Source: Hirsutella rhossiliensis
Lineage: Eukaryota > Ascomycota > Sordariomycetes > Hypocreales > Ophiocordycipitaceae
Direction: 5' to 3'
NCBI RefSeq assembly: GCF_020360975.1
Contig: NW_025408685.1
Location: forward strand, 806,001 to 870,000
Length of the DNA: 64,000 bases
The notes beneath the pieces are model-generated. The model saw nothing but the letters and a program-made list of their open reading frames with translations. It was not told where the DNA came from and made no database searches. Below are positions 11,641-23,566 of this stretch, piece by piece (position 1 is the stretch's first letter; every line of letters begins with the position of its first letter). A program made the translations under genes and the position numbers.

Positions 11641-14600
11641 GACTCGTTCCAAGGAATCATGCCGGACACAGGTGCGGCATGCATATCGACGGAGGAATCG
11701 AACAACTGCGTGCTCTCCAACGAGAGATGCCCCAGTCCAATTCCGTGATGATCGCAAGCCCGAACCAGTTAGATTTGGTGCAGGAAGATTGAAACACCAC
11801 TTGGCGTGATCACCTTGAACACACCAGTGGGAGAGGTTGATTTTCATATAGTCAACGTGCCAACGCCATTCCTCCTATGCCTAGCTGATATGGATCGGCT
11901 CGGCGTATATTTAAATAACGTCACGAACGAGCTCGTTGGCAATGGTGTGAGCGTTCCAGTGATTCGAAGATGGGGTCACGCGTGGTTCTTCTTGCGGAAA
12001 CAAGAGGCATCAGTGGCATATCTCACGGAGGCTGAATTGCGGCGCCTCCACACGCGTTTTGGTCATCCATCCGTGTATCGGCTGCACAAGCTGCTGAATT
12101 CGGCTGGCCATGATGTGGAAATCGAAGCTCTGGAAATGATCAAGAAGTTCTGCCACTACTGTCAGATGAAATCCGACCCGCCACGAAGGTTCAAGTTCAG
12201 CTTGAAGGATGATTGTGACTTCAATTACGAAGTCATCGTTGATGTCATGACATTGGGTGGCAGACCAGTCCTCCATGTTGTTGATCAAGCCACTGCCTAT
12301 CAGGCAGGAGATTCCTATCCAACATGACGGCCAAGGAAACGTGGCTCGCGTTGAAACAATGTTGGATGGATACATACCTTGGACCACCCGATGTGATCAC
12401 TCATGACGCAGGCACGAATTTCGCTGCTGCCGAGTTCCAAGCAGAAGCGAAATTGATGGGAATAACGTGTCATCAGGTGCCTGTGGAAGCACATTGGGCT
12501 GTTGGGAAGGTTGAGAAGTATCATGTGCCCGTCCGAAGAGCATATGATATATTAAAGGCAGAGCTGAAGGATACCGTGAGCCCTGATCAAGTCCTTCAAA
12601 TGGCTTTCAAGGCTGTCAACGACACAGCCGGTCCGGATGGCCTCGTTCCAACCCTCCTCGTCTTCGGTGCTCTGCCTCGAATGACGATGGATTCGCCGCC
12701 TACACCTTCCGCAATGGCAAGAGCTAAGGCGGTGTGGCGAACGATGTCAGAGCTGAGGAAGATCAACGCCCAGAGGAAGGTTCAGACCGCGTTAAATACG
12801 CGTAATGGGCCTGATACAGCGTTGCGCCTGCCCCTATCCCTGGCGCTAGGAAGCGAAGTTCGCGTATTTCGCGAGAAGCACGGATGGCAAGGCCCATATA
12901 AAGTGCTCGAGGTGACGGATACGGAAATCGCAGTTGACCTGGACAACGGACCAGCGAAATTTCGCAGTACATGCGTCCAACCGTACTATCGTCACCCGGA
13001 ATCGCTCCTTCCTCAGTTGCAACCCGACCCTAGCCCTAGCCGCACAGACCCATCAACACAACAATCACTCCTTCCTCAACACAATCCGATCAACAACATC
13101 CTCTTCAAAACCCTCTTCCCTTCCACCCACAACTCAACAACCTCTTCCTCTTCCTACCACAGAAGACCAACCCAAACCTTTCGAATACCCTGAGCCAAAG
13201 AGGCCGCGCAGGCGTGGCCGACCTAGGAAGGATGCTGCACAAAATGGCACATCAGAATCCACTATTGTTTGCTCACCCGTTCAATTTATCGTTCATCATG
13301 AAGCTAATGCGTTTCTTGTTCGAAAAGAAATGGAACATCTCGGCCTAGCCAAGCGGCTACGAGCTGAAGGAAAGATCACAAGCACCGGTTTCCCATTTGA
13401 AGCTTCCGACACACTCGAGCTCACGAACCTCCTCGCCGCTGGGGTCATTGTACCCGAAGAATTCGATGCGAATAAACATGGTGGATATCGTGTCTTCAAA
13501 TCACGAATGGTCAGAGAGGTTAAGGAAGAAATACTGCAACGCCATACGAGAAATCACGCCTCGTTGTGCAAGGATACAATGATGATGGGAAACGTGGATC
13601 CTCACACAAGCCCCTACCATCAGCCGGCCCGCACAACGCGTGGCCTTGGCCTTAGCACCGTTTCTCTGCACACGGGATATGTTCATCATGATCAGAGACA
13701 TCACGATGGCATACACACAATCCCAGACCAAGCTGGCCCGTGTCATCCTTGCAGCCCTTCCTCAAGAACTCAAAAGAAGATATCCAGAGGAACAATCCTG
13801 CGAATCGTGAAGCCGCTATATGGCATCGCAGAGGCAGGAGCCCACTGGTTCAACACATATCACGACCATCACTGCCGCAAGCTTAATATGGAAACCTCTT
13901 CGTTTGACCCGTGCCTTCTGATCACGGCAAACAACATCGCCGACAAGGACCTGTTTGGCATCGCGGCCTTGCAAACGGATGACACATTCATTGTTGGCAC
14001 AGATGCATTTCTCAAGATCGAGGAGAAAGAACTCTGCTTTAAGGCCAAGCCAAAAGAGATTCTCCAAGAAGGTTCCATCTGCGACTTTAACGGCAGCCGC
14101 CTGACCATACAAAATGGCTGTGTCATCGTCAGGCAGAAGGGCCAAGCCCAAAACCTCGAGGAGATCAATCTTCAGGCATCAAGTAGGCATCAGGATTATG
14201 CTGCTCAACGCGCCGGGGGCATATATCGCTTCGATTTGCCAACCCGAAGCAACATACGATTGTTCCGTTGCGGCACAAGCCCAAGAGCCCGTTAATACCG
14301 ACTTCAAGGCTTTGAACAAGCGGATTGAATGGCAGATCAACAATCCCGACCGTGGCCTATGTTACATACCCATCGATCTCGAGAGCGCGAAGATCTTTGT
14401 GTTCACCGATGGATCATTCGCCAACAATAAGGATTTAAGCTCTCAAATCGGCTTTGTGATTATCATCGCCAATGAGACCGCGCAATCAACCGATTCATTT
14501 TCCATCCGCGGAAACATTCTTCATTGAGCTCAACTAAATGCAAGCGCGTTACTCGAAGCGTTCTTGCATCAGAGATCTATGGATTGACATCGGGCTTCGA

Positions 14601-14952
14601 TCTCGCATTTGTGATCAAGCAAACGGTCAATACGATCGCACAACGCCTTGATCTGAAGCAAATCCCGCTCGTCATTTGCACAGATTCATATAGCCTCTAT
14701 GAGTGCCTCGTCAAACTTGGCACCACAACAGAGAAGCGACTCATGATAGATATCATGGCGCTGAGGCAGGCATATGAATCAAGGGATATTGCGGAAATCC
14801 GTTGGGTCAACGGCGCAGATAACCCTGCCGATGCTATGACGAAGGCATCACCAAACAGCGCCCTCACGCAGTTTATTAGCGACAATCAGCTAAACGTGAG
14901 GGTGGAAGGATTCGTTCATCGCAATAACACAACAATTCTCGACGAGATTTAA
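11641..14952 (+). pseudogene. copia pol (protease, integrase, RT, RNase H), frameshifted
   Basis: Domains in order: aspartic protease site DTGAA at about 11670; integrase HHCC zinc domain (RLHTRFGHPS...CHYCQ, about 12040-12170); integrase core with Asp in VIVDVM (about 12238), Asp in THDAGTNF (about 12405) and Glu in GKVEKYH (about 12510); reverse transcriptase from about 13390 with the active-site DD inside LQTDDTF at 13978-13983; RNase H with FTDGSF (about 14404), SEIYGL, CTDSYS and NPADAMTK, ending at 14952. Frame changes are needed near 12320, 13190, 14160-14290 and 14525. The pieces are otherwise long and open with few internal stops, suggesting recent indels rather than long decay or strong RIP. 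Confidence 0.85.
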
Positions 14953-15287
14953 TCGGTTTTTCGTTCCTTCTTCTGCTTTACCGTCGTTCTTTTATTCCAT
15001 TCACATTAACGAGGAGATCCTCGTGTCCATATTCCAACGTGGGACCGATGGAATCAGCTAGCGCATCCGGCGCTCGAAATGCGGCCCATGATGGCGTGTG
15101 GCAGAACACACCCAGTGTGGGGAGGAGAGCTACAGTCAGAGCACACTATCCAACATAGTGATGCATCGTGGTAGGAGTTTGTTGGTGTTCTTGTTCGTGT
15201 TTTTCCTATCTCATCTTAATTCGCTGTGTTTGGTGTGTTTTGGTGGATTGATTAGTGCGCGATCATCGATTTAGAAAGAGGTTCCAG

Positions 15288-15487
15288 TGTTGGATCCACC
15301 TGTGCACTAGGCACCGATCGCGCACGTATAACTAATCGACCGCGCTAGTCACGTGCGAGTAAGAGGTGAGACACAGGGAGGAAGGTCTTTGCACACAGTT
15401 TGTATGGGACACGTTTCCCTAGTTACACAAGATATAACCAATTGAACCAGTTCGAATAACCTCACTGCAGTGAAGAGCCTGTCCACA
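15288..15487 (+). repeat. 3' LTR of copia element
   Basis: 200 bp, identical by eye to the 5' LTR, followed by TSD copy GGGCT at 15488-15492. Confidence 0.95.
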
Positions 15488-15492
15488 GGGCT

Positions 15493-17744
15493 GTCAAAAA
15501 GCGGCACGCCGAGACAACGAAAGTCAACATGCATGGAGTGAAACAGAAATGGACAAGGTGAGCCACCTTTTCTGTTGTATTCAAGCAGCAGGCTAATGAG
15601 ACTAGACACTGCGTACACCTGTCAGTCGATCCGCTTGATCATCTTGCAGAATCGACAAAGGAAGATATCATGACATTTTTGGAGTGGATGCTCGACTCGC
15701 ATCGAAGGATTCGCAAGAGAAGCACTGTGCATGCCTACAAAAGAATTTTTTTCCAGGTGTACCGGAAGTCTGTTGGAGCTGATTTCAGCAAGCAGGCGAA
15801 CGAAGAGATCAATGACGTGAGTTTTGTCTCAATCGTGGAAGTTTATGTGTTGCACGATTAGCTCACTGCTCGATAGTATATCAACGGGTATTTAACTATT
15901 CGTTACAAGCTCGACACGTCGGTGAACGAGAAGCCCGTAATGGGCGTCGACGACGTGTATCTTGTGCAGCATCATCATTGGGTCCATGACACTTCAGTTT
16001 TCCCTGATGAGCGCCAGCGCATACAGTTAGCCTTCCTGGTTTTGCTCCAAGCGTATACAGCCACACGGCCCAGAGTACTCGCCTACAAGCGACTCGACAA
16101 GAACGCCGTCAACGACCACTACTTCGGCTGTGAAGATGAAGCGACTCAGGTGGACTGTGCGGATGAATTTGACCCAAAAGATGATGATTTCAAGACAATT
16201 TGCTACAGGGATGTCCAGCTGCTCCTCCTCAAAAACCCGGAGGGAGGAAGGGATCTTCCAGCTATGGAGGTGACGCTTAGGTACACAAAAGGATGGGAAC
16301 GAAGAGAAAACCCGTGAGTGACTCCTCAGCACTTGTACTGACCCTGGCTCACACCGGGTTCCCAGAAAAACCTTCATCTTCTACGAGGTCGACGACTTGT
16401 TGTTTGATGCTGTGCTTCATCTTTTGGCCCTTGCACTTCTCGACCAAGCATTCGAAGCGAACATCCAGAAAGTGGACGACTTCTATCGAATCAGAGTCCC
16501 ATCCCCACGACACTCTTTGGAGTTTCGTTGGCGGAAGGGCATGAGAGACATACCGATATTTCGGCAAGCTGTATCAACGAACGATGGAGCAGTCCGCACG
16601 TCTAAAACCGAAGCGCTCCGTTACCATACCTATCTCTACTATTTGCAGAGACTGGGGCTCGTAACAGGCTTCATGCAGATCCTGAATCCGTACTGCATTC
16701 GCCGAGGGTCAGGAGAAGCGGTTGAAAGTACGTAATCAGGTCAGTGTGTGGCTTCATTCGCTGACCTTTCTAGGCACCGCAACGCAAGCACAACTACAGC
16801 AAGTCATGTGCCACATCAACGCGGCGACTTACCAAGCCTACATCAATCAGAGAGTTCAGTGTGACACGGTAGCGGCGTTCCTGGGACGCCCCTCAAATAA
16901 GGCATTGTTAAAAGCGGCCGGCCACATGAGCCGGCATGCTGATCCCAGGGCACCAACCGACGCCAGTGCCATCGAGCTAAGGAAGATTAAGACGAATCCC
17001 ACGCTTGTCAGTCTCATCGGTCTTCGCGATTCTCTCAGTAAGGAGGTCCGTCGCGAGTCAGGAACAATCAAGGAGGCCGAGGAAGCTGGCACACGGCTGT
17101 TCGAGATGTATCGCACCGTAGAGAACAAAGTGCGATCGACAAGGTCGTACCTACGGAAACTGGCCAAAGTCAACACAAGAGACGAGTTCTTCGATGCAAT
17201 CCATACCATAGAGATCAATGCCCAACTCAAGGACGAGAGCCACTCTTTCCTAGACTTGAAGCCAGGATCTTGGCAACCTCAGCAATCCTACAGCTTGGAA
17301 GAAAGAAGACTTTTAGCCGAACTTATTTGCGCCAATACGACGGAACTCGATGACGAGACGAGATTGAAACACCGGCTCTATACGACACACGCGATGGTTA
17401 CGCTAGGAAGGAAAATCGAGTCTCGCCCGCCAAAGATGGTAGTCAAAGACGTTGCAGTCGACTTTCCGAAAACATGTGGCAGGGACCAGTGCTTTATGTG
17501 TTTTTGGGATGAGACGGCGCCTCGGACCAAAAGGTCTTACAAGTATTTTTCTGCCTACAGAGCAAGAGATCATCTCGTCTCCCAGCATCTACAAGGCCTC
17601 GACGTGCGGTCTGTAACGTGTCCAGAGCCAAATTGCAAATTGAAAAATATTTCCTTTGGCGACATGAACAGCTTTCAGAGTCATTTAGCTAAGGTTCACA
17701 AGTACGACATCTTCAACCGTTATAAAATTTCCTTCAAGTCTTAG
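15493..17744 (+). CDS. DUF3435 tyrosine-recombinase-like protein (Starship-captain family) with C2H2 tail
   Basis: Exons 15493-15557, 15606-15816, 15877-16313, 16366-16727 and 16774-17744; introns of 48, 60, 52 and 46 nt all have GT/AG ends and keep phase. With the 29 codons at 9312-9398 the product is 710 aa with no frame error. Family hallmarks: DDVYLVQHHHWV, ERQRIQLAF...AYTATRP (first catalytic-type Arg), EVTLRYTKG, YCIRRGSGEAV (second Arg motif) and TYQAYINQRV (candidate nucleophile Tyr), followed by AAFLGRP. The C terminus (about 17470-17744) has Cys/His pairs resembling C2H2 fingers. DUF3435 proteins are related to tyrosine recombinases and the first gene of Starship giant transposons belongs to this family; many others are not proven captains. 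The copia insertion separates this body from its start, so the gene is probably inactive here. Confidence 0.85.
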
Positions 17745-17794
17745 CTAGAAACTTAACCTAGTCCGTATATGGCATCAGAGAAGCAGGCAGTATC

Positions 17795-18061
17795 TGTTGG
17801 CTAGTATAGGCACCGCTGTTAGTAGGTCACCTGAAGGATCAAGGGAGGGCCACCTGAAGGATCATTATGAGACCATGTATCGGGGACCCATAAAGACCTC
17901 ACGTATGGGGCCAGTTTGGTGCCTATGTAAGTCACCTGAGGGTCCCTCTGACTACGGCATAAATAGGGCCCTGTGGCCGCTTCTTTCTAGCTAGATCATG
18001 CATCTTTATCCCTTCTTGTGCTCCCCTACCTCACGAGTACCAGAATAACAGTCCATCGACA
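17795..18061 (+). mobile_element. Solo LTR, family 2 (TGTTGGC...CGACA), TSD GTATC
   Basis: 267 bp from TGTTGGCTAG to CCATCGACA, with perfect 5-bp duplication GTATC at 17790-17794 and 18062-18066. A near-identical copy lies inverted at 51928-52195. It contains a TATA-like CATAAATAG near 17960. It begins 50 bp after the DUF3435 stop codon and may affect that gene's 3' processing. Confidence 0.93.
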
Positions 18062-18066
18062 GTATC

Positions 18067-18504
18067 CTACTCTATAGAAGGTGGATGGCGTAAACCGAAT
18101 TCCTATGTAACATGTCTACGGAATGAAGTTTGCAAAAATAGTAGCCTGGCTTTCTCCTCTTCACTTCAGAATACGACTACGCCTATAGGTGTTAATTATG
18201 CGAGGCTCTAAAATTTCCTTGGCCCCAGTCCTAGCACTCTCCATGGCCCCTGTGAGGGTTTCGTATCGAGATCAAGCTGAGTAATGTTCTCCAAGACAAG
18301 GTTTTGTTGAAGAAGCAGAATACGTCGGTTCTAGATACAAGACGTAGCGCAAGGAAGCAAGAGAAAGACATAATGTGGCTTCATCGCGCGAAGGACAAAA
18401 GTAGCGATGTCACGTGATGGCGCGCGTGACCCCCTTGGCGCTCAGGTCCGTGACAGCCCCTTATTGTTGGTGGCTTTTTTTCAGTGGATGGAGCGCCCGA
18501 GCGG
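18067..18504. other. Non-coding, nothing recognised
   Basis: No ORF, repeat or RNA gene recognised between the solo LTR and the motif array. Confidence 0.5.
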
Positions 18505-18853
18505 TTACTAGAAACATGCAAGCTCGTTCCCAAAAGGCATTGGCGGGCCCCATGGGGGACCGGTCTCCTGTTACTAGTAACTAGACGCCCAACGTCACAC
18601 TAGTTACTGGTGACCGAACCCTGCTCCACAACGATTACTGGCACCTCGCTCATGGGTGTTACTAGCAGCGTATGGCTAAGCGCCCGGAGGTTACCAGTCC
18701 CTTTGAGGTACCGACAACCGACGCCCGTAGGTTACTGGCGGCCCCTGGTTGACAGAAACTCGCAGCCGAGCGATTACTGACAACCGCGTGTCGTCGTTAC
18801 CGGCGCCTTGCGAGCCGGCGCTTAGCGGTTAGTGGTAACTTCGTACTTACTGC
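18505..18853. repeat. Array of degenerate TTACTRG motifs
   Basis: Eleven matches to TTACTRG or one-step variants start at 18505, 18571, 18604, 18635, 18659, 18691, 18732, 18774, 18797, 18829 and 18847, spaced 18-66 bp, mostly 23-42. Several sit in short palindromes, such as GTTACTAGTAAC at 18570. The intervening DNA is GC-rich and not obviously repeated, so this is not a simple minisatellite. It may be a decayed tandem repeat or a cluster of protein-binding sites; function unknown. Confidence 0.55.
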
Positions 18854-19050
18854 GCATCAGCCGTTGGCCGCCGTTGGTGATAAGAACGAACGTTTAACAG
18901 GCCAGCCGATGTGCGCCTGAGTGCTACCGAGCTCTGCATGGCGCTGTGTAAAACTGCGCAGGAGGTTCTTGACGCCTATGAGGTCGAGATAGACGCTTTT
19001 CGTCACCGTTAGTTACATGTGCCCGCCTAAAGGTACGTCCCTTCACTTTA

Positions 19051-19165
19051 CGTTCCCTCTCCGTCTCACGCTCCCTCTCCGTCTCACGCTCCCTCTCCGT
19101 CTCACGCTCCCTCTCCGTCTCACGCTCCCTCTCCGGCTCACGCTCCCTCTCCGGCTCATGCTCTC
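19051..19165. repeat. 18-bp tandem repeat (CTCCCTCTCCGTCTCACG)
   Basis: About six and a half copies of an 18-bp pyrimidine-rich unit. Overlapping ORFs on both strands (Glu/Arg runs on minus, Leu/Pro/Arg on plus) are products of the repeat, not genes. Confidence 0.9.
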
Positions 19166-19584
19166 TGGGGTCATGTGCCGAGGTTACCAACCTGCCATTT
19201 TCGGGCGCAAGTCCTTCTTCTATCAGAGCGGCCAAAATTGACAACGCCTTAACTCGATAGTGATCAATTCGCCGCAGTGACCTGCTGATACTTACATGGC
19301 CGACATTGCACACTCTGATACAGCTGCACAGCATGCCAACGACAAGGACAAACGACCCGCCAGTCGCCTGCTCACCCCAGAGCCTACCCCAAGCGTTGAA
19401 GATGGTAAGGTTGTAGCGGAGCTTGCCCGAAAGGCTGCAGAGGATAGACACACGAATCAGCAGGTTTCGGAGCTCTTGTGACCCTTCTGTATGGCTGCAT
19501 ATACCGGTATATGTGTGGTCTCGCAGTTCTGTAACCTAACTCCTGGCTCCCAAAATGAGTGGCTGCAGAAACGCGTTTGGCAGC

Positions 19585-21063
19585 TCACAAGAAGCGGGCT
19601 CCCATAAGCAACGACGATACGGCCCGAATGACAGTCGGCGTCGAGAAGAGCAAGTCCCACTGGAAAGCCAGGTGAGAACGCCGCTGCCTGGAACCCAAGG
19701 CCGGCGTTAGCAGTCCATTCATTGCCCTTGCCGCCTTGGCCGGACGGACCTGTTCCTCTTCAATGATAAACGGCTCACCCTCGTCGTCGCCCTCTTGGCC
19801 GAAGGCTGACGTCACGCCGGCGTCGCGCACATCGTCATCGGCGCCATCTTCACCATGGTTCGACCCTAATGTATCGTCGGTAACCTTGTTGGCAAGGCTT
19901 CGCTGACCGGCTTGTAGTGAATGTCAGCGCCCAGGACATATTGAGTGCTCGGGGCGTCCTTGTATGACCGGCAGTGGCCCCTTTTCTCTTTTTGCCTTGC
20001 TTGCAAAAGTTGCGCACCATCTTTGACGGAATGTTCTCTTCCGACTCCCATGTCGGATTCCGATCCGGAGGCCAGTTGCCTTCCCATCGCATCTGAAGGT
20101 AGCGCACCAGCCCGCGTCCCTCGACGTCGTAGACAGCCATGTTCTCGAGTCGCTTGACCACCCACGCATGCTCCCCGTCGTCATCAGAACTGGTCGCGAG
20201 TGAAGTCTCCCGGGCGGGGCGGGTGACTCTACACGGCATGGCCCTGGGTAGGCTTGATATTCAACTTCAAGAGCCCGTGGGCGTTTGTGTACCGGAGAAG
20301 ACGAATTGAGGTGGCGCGGGTCGACTCGTCAGGGCCGAGGCTGGCTAATGCGCTCCTCTAAACGTGCCATTGACCGCAATGGCGCCAAGCCCCCAAGTGC
20401 CCCATTCCGATTCAAGCGCAGACTGCTTGCCATCATCAACAACGTCGACTTCGAAGTCGTCGGCCATGTACCAGCGGGCCTCGCGAGCTATCTGCATAGA
20501 GGGGATTCCGCCCTCGTCGTTGGAAAGCCCGTCAAAGCCTTCCAGCCTGGTCCTGTGCGACGTAGACGCCTAGGCTCATTGCGCCCATTCTGATACGCGT
20601 CGGGGGTCCCACATCCGGGCTCAGCAACGGCAGCCGACTCAATGCCGGTGTGGGCGGGCGGTCAGCCCTACTTCGCCGCCCGCGTGCTTTTCGTGGGCCA
20701 GCTTCTTACGGTCCCCGTCGAGCTCTGCCTCCATGTTGGACTCCCATTCCTTGAGGGCTCGCGGCGAAACGTAGTCGAGGATCTTCATGGCAGGGACCAG
20801 GTGCCGGGCAGCGAGAAGGTCGTGCCATCCGACAACGTTCGTCATGCTTTTCGACAGCGGCTTGCCGTCGGCAGCCGGGCCCGGCGAGGGCAGCAGAATG
20901 CCTCGACAATGTAGGGGAGGCATATGCCCTGGAGCGGCGGGCCGCTGCCGGGGACGTAATCGCGCGGCTTGGAGCGTAGCGTTATCTCGATTCGACTCGT
21001 CGGCTTGTTCTTGCGCGGCCGAAGCTGCGTGTCTGAGCGAGCCGGAAGAGGCTTCGTCGCCAT
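19585..21063 (-). pseudogene. Decayed chromodomain protein gene
   Basis: Minus-strand coding signal runs from an ATG at 21061-21063 to a stop at 19585 but changes frame several times. Recognisable blocks: basic N terminus, PPLQGICLPYIVEAF, then after a shift near 20890 the segment PLSKSMTNVVGWHDLL to a stop near 20640; then DGLSNDEGGIPSMQIARE (about 20480-20540) and the chromodomain at about 19990-20170 with HAWVVKRLENM, LVRYLQMRW and PTWESEENIP. The last block is acidic (DDEGEPFIIEEEQV). The blocks are GC-rich and collinear, so they look like one former gene of about 400 codons. The chromodomain is more divergent than the one at 4152-4601. Introns could explain a few changes, but no good splice sites were found for most. 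Confidence 0.6.
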
Positions 21064-23566
21064 GGCAGAGTGCTAGAAGTCGTCGTGGCTGCGCGGTCAA
21101 CTGTCGTGACGTGGTGCCAAGGGGGGAGGCCGGAACGCGCCCGCCCATTCGAGGCCAAGGAAGTGTGTAGAGGCGAGACGAGCAGGCCGAGGGGGCGCAA
21201 TGCATGCGGAGGGAGCGTCGGCACTGGCGACGAGGCGTGGCCCGAGCCGCGGCTTCATCAACGTTGACGAGGCGCAAGATGCCTAGGACTGACCTGGCTT
21301 TTTACAATCTGAATCATCACGTCGTGCCTAGACTCGAAGGGAAATAACCACGCTTTGAGTCGGCAACCACCCTATACGCTTTCGACTCCACAGGAAGTTC
21401 ATGGCGCTGTGACATGTCAAGACTAGTGGCCGTAAGGAGGAAGTGGCCAAAGCGACTGTTTGCGTGTTTTTTGAACCCAAGATGGTAAAACGGACCGATG
21501 AAAGTGGTTCCAGCAGACTTGGAACATCTGACGAAATATCACCTTGCAAGTGACTGTGAATCCCTCGGGGAAGCCACTGCAGATGCCCAGCCAATTTTCA
21601 TCGCTACAGGGAGGAGGCCATCCAAGACAGAACAACAATGAATCAACACTTTTGCACCCCAACTATCCCTACCGTCCCAATTGTCCCCTTTACACCCTCT
21701 GCCCAGCTCTCTTCGTGAGATGTCGAATAAGTCACTTCCTCCCAGCTTCGTCCGTGATGCAGAGACTCTTATTATATTCCAGGAACACGTCTAACAGCTT
21801 GATGAAGATTCTCGACGTTGGGGTTGATGGTCTCTTGGATACGTGCCGTCTCAGGCTTGCGCTCACTTGCAGTATTCGACTCATCTGCAGTAGTGACTGT
21901 CACCCTATTCCTTTCACTTCAGCCAATCGCCAACCGTCGTCATGATAAATCACGAAGTCATTCTTACCATCGTCCTGAAAATGGGGCCGTTGAGCGGCTG
22001 TGGTGATATCGGAGTGAAAACCGGACTGTTCCTGGTAGCCGAAGAACCTTTCGAACATGCGGAGGGGCCGAAAGGAGGAGATTCGGTTTGCGACATCGTC
22101 TTCCAGAAGGTCGAGTGTATGGTCAAGGCTGCGAATAGATCATATACAGTAGTGGGTAGAAGCTCCGGGAAACACAATATGATCTGGAGAGGCAAACATC
22201 CACACCATCAGTCTAGTTTGATGGCAGCTCACAAGCGGAGAGATGCGATGGGGGCCAAGTGCAAGCAGCATCACAAATAGCGGCCCTGAACCATACTTAT
22301 GCCCCTGACCGCACTGGCCATAAACCACGGTCAGGGTGTCCGGCTGCCCCTGTGTTGAACGGGAAGTAGACTGCGCCTGTTAATGCATGTTTTTATGAAT
22401 CGAGTTACTTGAAAGGAGGTTGGAAGTATCGCAATATCTCGCATTTCCCACCCTATGGGGCGAACCAGTAGGCTCTCCTTGTATCCTTGCTACGGGCGCA
22501 AGCATCGCCAAAAGCCCATGTAACGGGTCCAAGCCAGCAAAGCGAATAGACCTCAGGCCACCTTACCAAGGTTCCCCAACAAGGGGAGTGGCAAGTCGGT
22601 TGGTCGGTTGGCCAGTTGGACCAGGTCCTGGGAGCCGCTCACTCCACGCAGGTCTTACAGAGGTTACCTTCTTCTTCCAAGGCTGATGCCGAGGAGGGCA
22701 ATTATTCTTTGCCATGAAGCTTCGTACGCTGAAAGCTTCGCCACCTCCAGACCTTCCCATGCATATGCATACATGTTGGCACTTGGGGCCAAGTCGGAGA
22801 GAAGAGAAATCAGCAGGCAGAATTCTGCGTCACGCTCACCCCCTGAACCCCGCTGCAGAAGAGCTGCGGGCTTGTCCGTGTCATGCGGACGAGGCGGTCC
22901 GCCCAGTCACTCTTCGCCCTAGTACCTATTCGGAGGTTGGGTGCTGATGGATTTGAAGAAACCTCGGATGTGATCGGCGCGTACATGCAGAAGCTGGAGG
23001 TGTCCTGGTCAAGCTGGGGCTGACTATTAGACATTCATTCCAGGAGGTGGCTTACAAGCATCAGTCAAGCAACAGCGGACTACTGTCCCGAAGGAGGAAT
23101 AAGGGGCAAAAGACAGCTGGCCGAAAGATGCCATGGGGCGGCCAAAGTTGCACTGCAGAGAACGTACGGGATGATTTGCTGGAGCCCACATTAGGAGTCA
23201 CGGAAAAGCTCATCTGGGACAGCTCGTTTGCAGTCGCGTGGAGGATAGAGAAACTTAAGCACCGGTCCACCCGTTTCCTCGGTCCCCCATCATTCTCGTA
23301 TTCTTGCACTCTCAGAAGGCCAATGAACGGCAGAATCCCACAAAGAACCTCCTGCCTGCCATGTCGACTGACTCCCTCTCGACGTTCCAGGAGTATACGG
23401 ATACGGAGTCGATTGCACGTGGACAAACTGGCCAACTGCGTGCTCTCGGCAGGCTTCTATGTCCTGAATCGCCAACACCAGAGGCTCTAGACACCGTGAC
23501 CCAATATAAAGGCGCGAGCCGTGGCGACAAACGTGCGCAAGATGAGATTTCAAAGTCACCTACAAC
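21064..23566. other. No supported gene
   Basis: Open frames of 60-150 codons on both strands overlap without domain, splice pattern or homology to the rest of the window (for example the 112-codon plus ORF at 21942-22280). It should contain the promoter of the decayed chromodomain gene and the left flank of the hAT-bounded composite. Nothing else seen. Confidence 0.45.

Larger units (their letters stand above)
9399..15487 (+). mobile_element. Ty1/copia LTR retrotransposon, complete with TSD GGGCT
   Basis: Bounded by two 200-bp LTRs (9399-9598 and 15288-15487; TGTTGG...TCCACA) that look identical by eye, and flanked by the 5-bp duplication GGGCT (9394-9398, 15488-15492). The domain order gag, zinc knuckle, protease, integrase, RT, RNase H places integrase before RT, as in Ty1/copia. 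A purine-rich tract (GAAAGAGG) precedes the 3' LTR. Coding frames are broken in several places despite LTR identity. It is inserted in exon 1 of the DUF3435 gene, same orientation. Confidence 0.93.

Noticed and set aside
18924..19451. 175-codon minus ORF with Glu/Arg repeats
   Set aside because: The repeat core is the translated 18-bp microsatellite; no start context or domain supports a gene.
21942..22280. 112-codon plus ORF as a gene
   Set aside because: No domain, no splice context, and overlapping ORFs of similar length on the other strand.
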